Shown here: positions 53,696-62,785 of the stretch, in pieces
Position numbering within the stretch: position 1 is the stretch's first letter
Layout of the letters: each line of letters begins with the position of its first letter
From: PALSA-1296 sp038322815
GTDB lineage: Bacteria; Bacteroidota; Ignavibacteria; Palsa-1295
Assembly (NCBI GenBank): GCA_038322815.1
Contig: JBBQGG010000001.1
Coordinates: 1-64,000 of the forward strand
Length of the DNA stretch: 64,000 bases
Reading direction: 5' to 3'
Notes under the pieces: model-generated
The model's database searches: none
What the model saw: the letters and a program-made list of their open reading frames with translations, nothing else
What the model was told of the DNA's origin: nothing
Position numbers and translations under genes: made by a program

Positions 53696-55375
53696 ATGGC
53701 TATATCATTAAAACCCGAGCATTTAGAGCGATATAAGAACATTGGGCTTCTCTTCTGGAAGTATGGACGCAGCGACATTGTTAAGTTAAGTGGCGTCGAA
53801 AAGGTTTTTGATGAAGAAAACCACCCAAAAAACCTCGAAGGCGATTCGAAACCGGAGCAGCTTGCCAAAGATCTGGAAAAAATGGGTCCGATCTATATTA
53901 AGCTTGGCCAGTTGCTTTCTACGCGTAATGATCTTTTACCCGCAGAGTATATTGAAGCGCTCACTCATTTGCAGGATAACATCCACCCTTTTTCATTTGA
54001 AGAAGCAGAGCAGGCAGTCCAGGATGAACTTGGAGTCCGTCTTTCTAAGGGTTTTTCCTTTTTTGAAGCAACTCCGCTTGCTTCGGCATCACTTGGACAA
54101 GTTCACAGGGCGATATTACGTGACGGAAGAAATGTAGTCGTCAAAATACAACGTCCCGGAATTCGACAACAAATTGCCGGTGACCTCGAAGCATTAGAGG
54201 ATATTGCTGCTTTTCTTGATAATCATACTGAATATGGTAAAAATGCTCATTTTATCCTTGTGCTTGATGAGTTCAGACGAAGCCTTGCGCGAGAACTTGA
54301 TTATGAGCATGAAGCAAAGAATTTACTTGAAATTGGTGAAAATTTAAAGAGCTTCGAAGCGATCATAGTTCCTGAGCCTGTAAAAGATTATACGACGGGC
54401 AAGATTTTGACGATGGACTTCATTCGCGGTAAAAAAGTTACTTCACTTGGTCCCCTTGCTCATATGGAGATAGACGGCATCCGTCTTGCAGAAGAGCTTT
54501 TTAAGGCGTACTTAAAGCAGATTCTTGTTGACGGAGTCTTCCATGCAGACCCTCATCCGGGAAATGTATTCGTTACTGAAGATAATCGAATTGCATTACT
54601 TGATCTTGGCATGGTCGGACGAATAAGTCAGGCGATGCAGGAAAAACTTTTGAAACTTCTTCTTGCCGTGAGCGAGGGAAATAGCGATGCTGCAGGCGAT
54701 ATTGCGATCGAGATCGGTAGAGTTAGAGATGATTTTGATGAGATAGGATTTCGGCAAAAACTTGCTGCTACTATCGAGGAAGAACAAGGTGCGAATCTCG
54801 AGGATATTCAGATCGGCAGTTCAATGCTTACCTATAGCCGATATGCTAATGAAAGCGGACTGGATATGCCATCCGAACTTACATTGGTCAGTAAAACTCT
54901 TCTTAATTTAGATATTGTGGGACGTACTCTGGACCCTACATTCAAACCTAATGACTCAATCCGCAGGAATGCTTCGGATATTATGCAGCAACGATTCGCA
55001 AAGAGCTTATCGCCAAGCAATCTTTTTTCTTCACTTATTGAGACGAAAGAATTCGTTCGCGAAATGCCCGGACGAATTAATAAAATTCTTGATGCACTTT
55101 CAAAAAATCAGTTTAAGGTAAAAATTGATTATGGTGAAGAGGCAACATTTATTGATGGCTTTCAAAAAATTGCGAATCGAATTGCAACAGCTCTCGTTCT
55201 TGCAGCGCTTATAATTGGCGCATCTCTGCTCATGCGGATAGAAACTCCTTTTCAACTTTTCGGCTACCCCGGTTTTGCAATTATTTTATTTCTCATTGCT
55301 GCGGGCGGCGCAATGTGGCTGCTCATTGATATTGTGTTAAACGATAGATCGAGAAAGCGCTTGAATAAAAAATAA
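53696..55375 (+). CDS. UbiB/ABC1-family atypical kinase
   Basis: A 559-aa protein with the family's KxGQ motif in GPIYIKLGQLLSTR (near residue 65), the alanine-rich loop ASASLGQVHRA replacing the P-loop, the invariant lysine in NVVVKIQRPG, the catalytic HADPHPGNVFV and DLGMVG, and two C-terminal membrane segments (about 495-545). The bacterial homologue UbiB supports quinone synthesis or lipid movement. No quinone genes are adjacent. It stands alone on the plus strand between two minus-strand groups. Confidence 0.93.
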   Translation: MAISLKPEHLERYKNIGLLFWKYGRSDIVKLSGVEKVFDEENHPKNLEGDSKPEQLAKDLEKMGPIYIKLGQLLSTRNDLLPAEYIEALTHLQDNIHPFSFEEAEQAVQDELGVRLSKGFSFFEATPLASASLGQVHRAILRDGRNVVVKIQRPGIRQQIAGDLEALEDIAAFLDNHTEYGKNAHFILVLDEFRRSLARELDYEHEAKNLLEIGENLKSFEAIIVPEPVKDYTTGKILTMDFIRGKKVTSLGPLAHMEIDGIRLAEELFKAYLKQILVDGVFHADPHPGNVFVTEDNRIALLDLGMVGRISQAMQEKLLKLLLAVSEGNSDAAGDIAIEIGRVRDDFDEIGFRQKLAATIEEEQGANLEDIQIGSSMLTYSRYANESGLDMPSELTLVSKTLLNLDIVGRTLDPTFKPNDSIRRNASDIMQQRFAKSLSPSNLFSSLIETKEFVREMPGRINKILDALSKNQFKVKIDYGEEATFIDGFQKIANRIATALVLAALIIGASLLMRIETPFQLFGYPGFAIILFLIAAGGAMWLLIDIVLNDRSRKRLNKK

Positions 55376-55400
55376 AAGGACATATCTTGGTGCGAGAAAA

Positions 55401-56774
55401 CTACTGATTCATTTGGAGGCAATAGATAAACTTATTATCCATTATATACATATGGTGCTCTAGGTCTACGAGAAAACCACCGTCCCAGACTTGATTATGG
55501 TTCGTAGGATCGTTTAGTGCATGTGAAATATCAAGCGCATAAGTCCTTTGACCTGAGATAGCATCAATTCCTATGACCCAGAAATCATCGCTTTGAAAAT
55601 AAACTGTCGTTCCTACATAAGCCGGTGAAGGAGCGATAGTATAGGTATGGGCATTGCTACTATTTTCCGATAGAGTAGCAGTCCATAAGAATTCGTGCGT
55701 AACCGGATCTATTCCATAACATTGTGGCATACCATTTCGATTGAGTACTAAGAGGCGATTCTGCCAAAACCTCACTTGGTTAGGTGCTTCTGTCATGCAA
55801 TGCTTTTGTGGATCGCCGGACATAAAGAGAATATTTCCATCTCGATCCATCCATGTTACTTCTTTGCCGGTTTTAAGTATTAAGGTATCGTTTAACACGA
55901 TGATATTTGCCATCGCAACATTTGTATTGTATTCGCCGGTAGCATGATCAGCGTCACGAAACGGTGGGTATGGTGTGTATTTTTTATCCATCGGTGGAAT
56001 CACTTTGCACCAAAGTAATTCGCCGTTTCCGGCGTCAAAGCATGCAACGCTGCCATCATGATCTAATCCACTCGAAGTAAAAACACTTGTACCATATCTA
56101 CCAGGCACATAAACTCTACCGTTTGCATAGGCAGGAGATCCATTCCATGCAGAACCGGGATCAACTTTATAGTATTTAGCATCTGTAAGTAGTGCCCCGT
56201 GATTTTGCCAAAGGATTTGTCCGGTTGATTTACTTATTTTGTACAGTGTACCGCCTTCGTGTGAAGTGACAAAAATTGCATCTGGCGATTGAGCTGAGGA
56301 AGTATAATACGAATCGTGAAAACCGCTAGAGCTTATTTCCGCAGGCGGGTCAATATGCCATATTTCTACCCCTATTGTTGCATCAAAACAAATTATCTTC
56401 CATTCTCTGACGATAATAAGCCTATTATTATCAAGAAACATATTTTCTGCTGCAAGGTATGTTGTGCTATCGCTTCCAAGTTTATCGACAAGCTTAGCTG
56501 ACCAAATGACTTTTCCTGAATCAGTATCATAACATTGAGCGAGATAATCATAGGCTACATAGAGCCTATTTCCACTTCTAATAGGTTGTATTTGCACCGG
56601 ACCACCTATGCCATTTGCCAATTCCCCGTTAAATTTTATTTTCGGAGCTTTCCATATTTGTCTTATTCCGGTGGTAATGCCGGAATCAATACCATAGTGA
56701 TATTCAGGTGACACTGGATGACTGCATGAAGTTGCGCCAAATAATAATATCGTTATCAGAAGATTGAAACGCAT
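55401..56774 (-). CDS. PQQ-like beta-propeller lipoprotein
   Basis: A 457-aa protein beginning MRFNLLITILLFGATSCSHP, a lipoprotein signal with Cys at about position 18. The body carries repeated Trp-docking turns of PQQ-like propellers: DTDSGKVIWSAKL, DATIGVEIWHID, SKSTGQILWQNH, DAGNGELLWCKV, DPVTHEFLWTATL, DAISGQRTYALD. Unlike true quinoproteins there is no sign of a dehydrogenase, so it is probably a structural or BamB-like propeller. Start chosen at ATG 56774; the TTG two codons upstream overlaps the stop of the hydrolase gene. Confidence 0.82.
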   Translation of the reverse strand: MRFNLLITILLFGATSCSHPVSPEYHYGIDSGITTGIRQIWKAPKIKFNGELANGIGGPVQIQPIRSGNRLYVAYDYLAQCYDTDSGKVIWSAKLVDKLGSDSTTYLAAENMFLDNNRLIIVREWKIICFDATIGVEIWHIDPPAEISSSGFHDSYYTSSAQSPDAIFVTSHEGGTLYKISKSTGQILWQNHGALLTDAKYYKVDPGSAWNGSPAYANGRVYVPGRYGTSVFTSSGLDHDGSVACFDAGNGELLWCKVIPPMDKKYTPYPPFRDADHATGEYNTNVAMANIIVLNDTLILKTGKEVTWMDRDGNILFMSGDPQKHCMTEAPNQVRFWQNRLLVLNRNGMPQCYGIDPVTHEFLWTATLSENSSNAHTYTIAPSPAYVGTTVYFQSDDFWVIGIDAISGQRTYALDISHALNDPTNHNQVWDGGFLVDLEHHMYIMDNKFIYCLQMNQ

Positions 56775-56776
56775 AA

Positions 56777-57970
56777 TCAATTATGTGGTATTAGGTTTAA
56801 TCTATCGGTGAATGCATGATAGACGCCATTCGCACCCTGCGTACCGTCTGCTGTACCAGTATTGGAAGCAACCCCACAAAGAACAGCCCCACCATGATTG
56901 ATATTGCCATTTATTCGTACTGCGGTTTTTTCTGAAAGATTTTCTTGACTGGATAGAGAAATAAAAGAATCAGATGGTCCACGCTCAGCCACTGTCCATT
57001 CCCATGCGGAATCATAATCGCCCCAGCCATCTGCGCTTGCATTCCAATCCCCTCTTCTCATTCTATGCCATGCACGAGCGAGTCCATTCCAAAACCCTCT
57101 CAAATGATTTACTTTCCAATCATGATAACCAGCCTTTGCGTGAGCATCATCTATTTTAGCTTGGTAATCATCCATCGCACTATTAATTGAGGCATCGTCA
57201 TACCCAGTTACAATAGCTTGTGTTCCAAACAAGCCTGGAAGTCGCCATCTAATTCCGTGAGAATTAGCTTCGATATCTCCCGATACTGCTACCCACCCCC
57301 TACTTCCAGATGCTTGTCTAGCCCGGCTTGCAGAAGTATTTATAGCGTATATAAAACCCGAACTAGGTTGAAGATCCAATGCCATAGGTGTTGCGGTCTG
57401 CACCAATGAGCCTATAGTTGCAAGGATAGGTGCCCAAAAAAGAGTTATAGCATAACCACCATACGCAAGGAAGCTATAATCACCTCTTGCAATTTTCACA
57501 CTTGACAACATTGAATTAAAAAGCCATTCCTGCCAATGTGAAGCAAATCGAGCCCCACCATTCGGTGCATCTAATGTTACAAATCCATTAACAAATGTAT
57601 TAAACCAACCATCTTCACCGTCGGGTGTTGCAGTATTTGCGGCAATCATTCTACACATAAGACCGCCGGCTGAATAACCCACACCAATGTATTCGCCTTC
57701 ATTATGAGCAGCTAATAGTGAGTTATATACGCTAGGATATTGTGAGGCAAACCCGTTAACAGAATTATATGTATATAAATGTGGATTTGAACTCTGCTTC
57801 CAACTCGGTGAGAACTTGCTATTACACCACCACCCAAGGTTATATATACCACCAGAATTTTGCGTCCAGCCGTGCATATAGAAATGATTAAATCTTGCCT
57901 GCTGGGTATGGCCTTTTCCAGCCAACGTTAGCAACAGAAAGACAATAAATATTCTGATGGGTGTTTTCAT
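56777..57970 (-). CDS. Secreted alpha/beta hydrolase (lipase/esterase-like)
   Basis: A 397-aa protein with a signal peptide (hydrophobic 6-17, cleaved near GKGHTQ). The nucleophile elbow GVGYSAGGL puts Ser near residue 100, and HG at 33-34 after the first strand could form the oxyanion hole, as in triacylglycerol lipases. The Asp and His of the triad are not certain; there is a SHGIRWRLPG stretch and NHGGAVLC near the end. Its substrate is unknown. It lies 18 nt after the end of the interrupted lipoprotein gene and 2 nt before the propeller gene. Confidence 0.75.
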   Translation of the reverse strand: MKTPIRIFIVFLLLTLAGKGHTQQARFNHFYMHGWTQNSGGIYNLGWWCNSKFSPSWKQSSNPHLYTYNSVNGFASQYPSVYNSLLAAHNEGEYIGVGYSAGGLMCRMIAANTATPDGEDGWFNTFVNGFVTLDAPNGGARFASHWQEWLFNSMLSSVKIARGDYSFLAYGGYAITLFWAPILATIGSLVQTATPMALDLQPSSGFIYAINTSASRARQASGSRGWVAVSGDIEANSHGIRWRLPGLFGTQAIVTGYDDASINSAMDDYQAKIDDAHAKAGYHDWKVNHLRGFWNGLARAWHRMRRGDWNASADGWGDYDSAWEWTVAERGPSDSFISLSSQENLSEKTAVRINGNINHGGAVLCGVASNTGTADGTQGANGVYHAFTDRLNLIPHN

Positions 57971-57987
57971 ATGGGTAAGAGTTTAAA

Positions 57988-58854
57988 TTATGGAAGTGAA
58001 ATATTCGAAATCACAAAAGTTGTTACAGTACTTGTCGTATAAAAATCAGAGTTCATATTGGGGGCGTTGGTTCTATAAATATCTGTCCAGTTGCTTGGCG
58101 GAGTAGTTGTTGAAGTGGTTTTTCGAAGAGTATTTATCCGATAACCGTTTACAATCGAATAAGTATATAATTCCTCTGTGTCTGTGCCTATGCCACTCGA
58201 AGTAAAATCTGTTAATTCCAAATAGTCGTGATCGAAATATGATACTGTCGTCCAAGTATGTCAGTCTTCCATAAATGATTTTTCGACTTTATATCCATCA
58301 GAGCCAAGATTTGTCACTATTCCACCACTTGAGGTAATAATATCAACAAATTTTGTTCGTTCAGAATCTGTAACAACTGTATCTGGGCGCATTTCAAAGA
58401 ATGGCAAATCGGCAAAATCTTCGGCTGGATTCGACACATCAAGTGTTGTTGTACTTATTGAATTATCATTTTGATCATAAGTCGTAAATTGATTACCATA
58501 GGTCACTACCTTGCCAACTCTTCGCCCGCCCATTGTATCCCTTTGAGCATATTGCGTGACAGAACGAGTAATTTGAAAGTGTGGGATTAATGAGTCCGGT
58601 ATAGAAGCTACAACATGGTATGTTTTTACCTGTCGGTTAAAGCATTGGTTTCTAAAATCTGCGGAGCTATCTGCAAGAGAAGTTGGCAGACTCACAGTAT
58701 CTGTGACAGATTCATCCCATTGAACTGTTTGCCCTTGTCGCATTGCAGCCATTGTCCGTAAGATACGGCTCTTCGGTGTGACAATATCTGGCGACTTACA
58801 TCCGGTAATCATCTGCACAATAATAAAGCAGATTATCAGTGCTCTAAGTTTCAT
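57988..58854 (-). pseudogene. Lipoprotein gene interrupted by one in-frame TGA
   Basis: The first part (58854-58264) starts MKLRALIICFIIVQMITGCK, a clear lipoprotein signal with lipobox Cys, and runs about 197 residues to a TGA at 58263-58261. The same frame continues open past the TGA (HTWTTVSYFDHDYLELTDF) for another 90 codons to a stop at 57988. So one nonsense codon, in the place of a residue before HTW, splits a protein of about 288 aa. A TGG-to-TGA change or a sequencing error fits best; readthrough is possible. The function is not recognised. It is the first gene of a three-gene secreted operon. Confidence 0.7.
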
Positions 58855-58928
58855 GATTTTTAAAAAAAATTGATGACTCAAAAAAGATCAAATTGAACAA
58901 AATAAGAAGATGCAGATATGCAAACCAA

Positions 58929-58943
58929 GAGAGAGAGAGTTCC
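58929..58943 (-). promoter_or_regulatory. GA-rich motif upstream of the interrupted lipoprotein gene
   Basis: GAGAGAGAGAGTTCC (plus strand) lies 75-90 nt before the start of the lipoprotein gene. The same motif occurs at 63917-63931, at the same distance before the secreted gene at 63846. A common regulatory or leader element of these two secretory operons is inferred. Confidence 0.4.
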
Positions 58944-58995
58944 CGCTTAAAAGAATTTTTATGTATTTTTTAATTAATTTTATTAGTAAAAAAAA

Positions 58996-59019
58996 GGGAC
59001 ATACCTTTCAGTATGCCCC
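58996..59019 (-). terminator. Terminator after the H+-pyrophosphatase gene
   Basis: GGGGCATAC (59019-59011 read on the minus strand) pairs with GTATGTCCC (59004-58996), with one mismatch position, over a 6-nt loop, and a run of eight T follows on the minus strand. It lies 28 nt after the stop of the gene at 59047. Confidence 0.8.
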
Positions 59020-59046
59020 TTCGAAAAAACAAAGATAAGCTTTCTC

Positions 59047-61218
59047 TTAAATAAAGAGCGGAGCTAAAACGAGCGTCAGCGTGCTGAGCAATTTGATCAG
59101 AACGTGAAGTGACGGACCGGCTGTATCCTTGAACGGATCGCCAACCGTGTCACCGACAACTGCTGCTTTATGCGGATCAGATTTCTTTCCGCCATAAGCA
59201 CCTGTTTCGATGAATTTCTTTGCATTGTCCCAAGCACCTCCGCCGTTATTCAAGAAGAGCGCCATCAGAATTCCGGTGATCGTACCTGACATAAGGAAGC
59301 CGCCAACGACTTCTGCGCCGCTTGCCCCAGTTGGAAGTGCACCTCCTGCGTAGTAGATCCATTTAAATACTAAGCCGACGCCAACGGTACTTCCAACAAC
59401 TAAGAGTCCCGGAAGCACCATCTTCTGAAGTGCAGATTTCGTTGCGATATCAACGCACTGTCCGTAATCAGGCTTAGATGTTCCAAGCATGATGCCTGGG
59501 TTATTTCTGAATTGATCGCGCACGTTATTGATGATCGCATACGCTGCCTTACCCACTGCCTTTATCGCAAGGGATGAGAAAATATAGACAAGTACTGCGC
59601 CGAACAATGCACCGACAAAAACTTCAGGCTTATTCAGATTGATAACTTTGTCAAATGTCGGAACGTAATTTTTGATCTCATCCATATACGCTCCGAAAAG
59701 AAGGAAGGCTGCAAGAGCGGCTGAACCGACTGCATATCCTTTCGTCAAAGCCTTCGTTGTATTGCCGACTGAATCAAGACGATCCGTTCTTTCACGAACG
59801 GAATCTGGTTGATGACTCATTTCAACAATACCGCCTGCATTATCGGTGATCGGACCAAACGTATCCATTGCAAGAATATATGCCGCTGTTCCAAGCATAC
59901 CCATTGTTGCAACAGCCGTTCCGAAAAGACCTGCATCCTGTAATCCCGAATGCATTCCGAGGAAGTATGCGCTAACGATCGAAATTCCGATAACAAGAAT
60001 CGGATATCCTGTTGATTCCATACCGACGGCGATACCTGCAATGATGTTCGTTGCAGGTCCTGTCTGTGATGCCTCGGCGATAGACTTTACAGGACGGTAC
60101 ATGTACTCAGTATAATATTGAGTGATATACACGAAAGCAACAGAAGCAAGAACTCCGATAACTCCGCAAAGGAAGAAGTTAAAATAATATTGCTCTCCTA
60201 AAAGCCAGCGTGAAGCAATAAAGAAACCACCGATCACAAGAATTGATGTAATGCGATAACCGCGGTTCAAGGCTTTCATCGGATCTTCGGTTTCATTCGT
60301 TTTCACGAGCATGATACCGATCATTGAAGCAATGATTCCGAATGCACGAGCAACAAGAGGAAAGAGAATTACTCCGATAAGCGAAAGATGATTTGCTTCG
60401 AAGTAAGCAACGTTTGATTTATACAAACCTGCTGCAAGGATCATCGCTCCGATATTTTCGGCAGCCGTTGATTCAAAAAGATCAGCACCACGACCAGCAC
60501 AATCACCGACGTTATCACCGACGAGATCGGCGATAACTGCAGGGTTACGAGGATCATCTTCAGGAATTCCTGCTTCGACCTTTCCAACAAGATCAGCACC
60601 GACATCGGCAGCCTTAGTAAAAATACCTCCTCCAAGTTGAGCGAAGAGCGCTACGAAACTTGCACCGAATCCGTAACCAACGATCAAAAGAGGAATTTTT
60701 GCCGGATCGTCAGTAACACCCATTGCCTGAACGATAGCAAATAGACCTGCAACTCCTAAGAGGCTCAGAGCTACAACGAAGAAACCCGATACTGCGCCGC
60801 CGCGTAAAGCAGTTTGAAGCGCACCATTCATAGTTGTACGTGCTGCAGATGCAGTACGGATATTTGTCCGAATGGCAACCCACATTCCCATATACCCGGA
60901 TGCAACAGAACATGCTGCACCAAAAATGAATGACATCGTTGTCCATAATGCAAGATTTGCAGAACTTGCCGGATCATGCTCATTATGAGCACGGACGAAT
61001 GCATAAAGAATATAAATGATACAGGCAAGCGCTACAGCTAAATAAGCGATCGTCTTATTCTGTCTGCGCAAAAAAGCTTCCGCTCCCTGCTTGATAGCGT
61101 TTGAGATTTCTTGCATTGCAGGTGTGCCCTGATCACGCTTGAGTACGTTTGGAATAAGGAAAAGTCCCGCAAAAAGCAGAGCTATGACACTTATACCAAG
61201 AATAATGAGTAGTTCCAT
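59047..61218 (-). CDS. hppA: Membrane-bound proton-pumping pyrophosphatase, K+-independent type
   Basis: A 723-aa protein with about sixteen membrane segments, close to the family length. It hydrolyses PPi in the cytosol and pumps H+ out. The signature DVGADLVGKVE is at 205-215, followed by DNVGDCAGRGADLFES. In the subtype-determining segment, GNTTKALTKG, Lys489 and Thr492 stand where K+-dependent enzymes have Ala and Gly/Ala, so this is the K+-independent H+-PPase class. It stands alone, with terminators on both sides. Confidence 0.95.
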   Translation of the reverse strand: MELLIILGISVIALLFAGLFLIPNVLKRDQGTPAMQEISNAIKQGAEAFLRRQNKTIAYLAVALACIIYILYAFVRAHNEHDPASSANLALWTTMSFIFGAACSVASGYMGMWVAIRTNIRTASAARTTMNGALQTALRGGAVSGFFVVALSLLGVAGLFAIVQAMGVTDDPAKIPLLIVGYGFGASFVALFAQLGGGIFTKAADVGADLVGKVEAGIPEDDPRNPAVIADLVGDNVGDCAGRGADLFESTAAENIGAMILAAGLYKSNVAYFEANHLSLIGVILFPLVARAFGIIASMIGIMLVKTNETEDPMKALNRGYRITSILVIGGFFIASRWLLGEQYYFNFFLCGVIGVLASVAFVYITQYYTEYMYRPVKSIAEASQTGPATNIIAGIAVGMESTGYPILVIGISIVSAYFLGMHSGLQDAGLFGTAVATMGMLGTAAYILAMDTFGPITDNAGGIVEMSHQPDSVRERTDRLDSVGNTTKALTKGYAVGSAALAAFLLFGAYMDEIKNYVPTFDKVINLNKPEVFVGALFGAVLVYIFSSLAIKAVGKAAYAIINNVRDQFRNNPGIMLGTSKPDYGQCVDIATKSALQKMVLPGLLVVGSTVGVGLVFKWIYYAGGALPTGASGAEVVGGFLMSGTITGILMALFLNNGGGAWDNAKKFIETGAYGGKKSDPHKAAVVGDTVGDPFKDTAGPSLHVLIKLLSTLTLVLAPLFI

Positions 61219-61341
61219 TATGTTATTTTAGTATTCGTTTTGTTGTGGTTTAAAAATAAGAGAATAATATATTGACTTTAAAAATACGAAATTTTTTGGG
61301 CAATCCGCAAAAATCAGTTTTTTAGAATCGCTTAAAGTAAA

Positions 61342-61370
61342 ATAAAAAGAGACTTTCTATAGCAAGTCCC
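61342..61370 (-). terminator. Terminator after the metzincin protease gene
   Basis: GGGACTT (61370-61364) pairs with AAGTCTC (61355-61349), with one G-U pair, and the minus strand continues TTTTTATTTT. It is 30 nt beyond the stop at 61400. Confidence 0.7.
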
Positions 61371-61399
61371 TTTTAAAAAGAAAAGAATGTTTTGTACAA

Positions 61400-62785
61400 T
61401 TATTTTTGCACAACAATAAATTTCGCTATGGCAATATTATTACCTGCAATGACTTTACAAGTGTAAGTACCCGAAGCTAAATATTGAGTATGCAAGGATA
61501 TCGAATGATCGCCTTCGGCTTGTTCGCCGGAATAGACATTGATAATTTCTTTACCGAGCAAATCATAGATCGAAATTTGTACACGGCAATCTTTATCAAG
61601 CGTGTAGAAAACTTGCGATGCTCCAGTAGATGGATTTGGATGGACTATAATTTCCAAAGGTAACGACTGACTTTTGGAAGCAACTCCGCTTGTGCAATCC
61701 GGCCCGCAGTAAAGCATTTCAAACATGCACTTGTCTGCTGAATGAAGCGGTTCAGGATCTTTATCTTTTGTAATTCCCGTAGACCACATAATTGACTGGT
61801 CATCAGAACCACTACACCCGTATTTATCAATATGAGAAAATCCGAGCCAATGTCCCATCTCATGTTCCATAAGTCTTAAGAAGCTCGTCGTATGGTATCC
61901 AAAAGCTTGCCCGATTGGAACCGAATTACCAGTATAAAACATAATTCCTGGGAAATCCCTAACTTCATCTGTTGAAGGATCAATATAATTAGTATTTGGT
62001 TGATTATTAGAAAAATCAGGATCAGACCATAATCTCTGATTAGAAATATTAACATGAATAAAACGAGAGGCACAAGCAGTTGGAGGACAGGCAAGGATAG
62101 TAGTACTACCTTCGGTGGAGGGTCCGGTAAAATCTTGTGGATTAGGATCAAAAATAATATTGATACAGCATGTGGCGTCACTTTCTAAACCTGGACAAGA
62201 GCTTATCCATGCATTTAAAGCATTCTGAGCATCGGTATAAGCTTGACTTGGATCAAAAACTGTTATCGCGCTATATTCAGCATCATTTTGCTGATTTACA
62301 CAGTCCGTATGTGCTTGATGATCACTTTGCCAAGCATCAAAGGCATCTTTTTTTACCTGCCAATCAGCATGGGTAGTTGTGCCATCTGCTCCAGTTTCGC
62401 AGTCATCCCAATCCTGCCAAGCCTGTGTAATGTCCCCATTGTTATCATATTTTGGTGTCGGTGCAGTTCCACATGGGTCTGCCCCAGGTGCTGGAGGTTC
62501 TGGGTCTGGATCCGGACCTGGTGCTGATTGAGTGGGCTGTTTCACCATATCACCGCCCGGGATTCCAGAAATATTGATACAGCCCGGCAAAGTTGCTTTT
62601 ACAGCCTTTCCATAAGTAGGATCGTTACAAGGATGCGAAGAACATTGTACTCCACCAGGACAAAAAATAAAAGGATACGTAGTGCCAGGCGTACAATCCG
62701 GTTGAGCATTTATTTTTTCGCTCAAACACAAAATTAGAAACATTGCGCTAAATATTTTTTTTGTTCTGTTCATAACGATACTCAA
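61400..62785 (-). CDS. Secreted metzincin metalloprotease with T9SS tail
   Basis: A 461-aa protein with a signal peptide (cleavage near KINAQP). Many cysteines (for example at 31, 42, 48, 53, 197, 206, 207) suggest disulfides. The zinc site HEMGHWLGFSH is at 308-318 and a SIMW Met-turn at 331-334, which places it in the metzincins (matrixin-like). The last 80 residues, from VHPNPSTGASQ, form a T9SS sorting domain (YDLLGKEIINVY). The start overlaps the stop of the previous gene as ATGA; ATG 62773 is an alternative. Confidence 0.9.
   Translation of the reverse strand: MSIVMNRTKKIFSAMFLILCLSEKINAQPDCTPGTTYPFIFCPGGVQCSSHPCNDPTYGKAVKATLPGCINISGIPGGDMVKQPTQSAPGPDPDPEPPAPGADPCGTAPTPKYDNNGDITQAWQDWDDCETGADGTTTHADWQVKKDAFDAWQSDHQAHTDCVNQQNDAEYSAITVFDPSQAYTDAQNALNAWISSCPGLESDATCCINIIFDPNPQDFTGPSTEGSTTILACPPTACASRFIHVNISNQRLWSDPDFSNNQPNTNYIDPSTDEVRDFPGIMFYTGNSVPIGQAFGYHTTSFLRLMEHEMGHWLGFSHIDKYGCSGSDDQSIMWSTGITKDKDPEPLHSADKCMFEMLYCGPDCTSGVASKSQSLPLEIIVHPNPSTGASQVFYTLDKDCRVQISIYDLLGKEIINVYSGEQAEGDHSISLHTQYLASGTYTCKVIAGNNIAIAKFIVVQK

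Noticed and set aside
57988..58854. TGA as a sense codon in this organism
   Set aside because: hemA, hemH and the NRAMP fusion end with TGA at the right places, so TGA is a normal stop.
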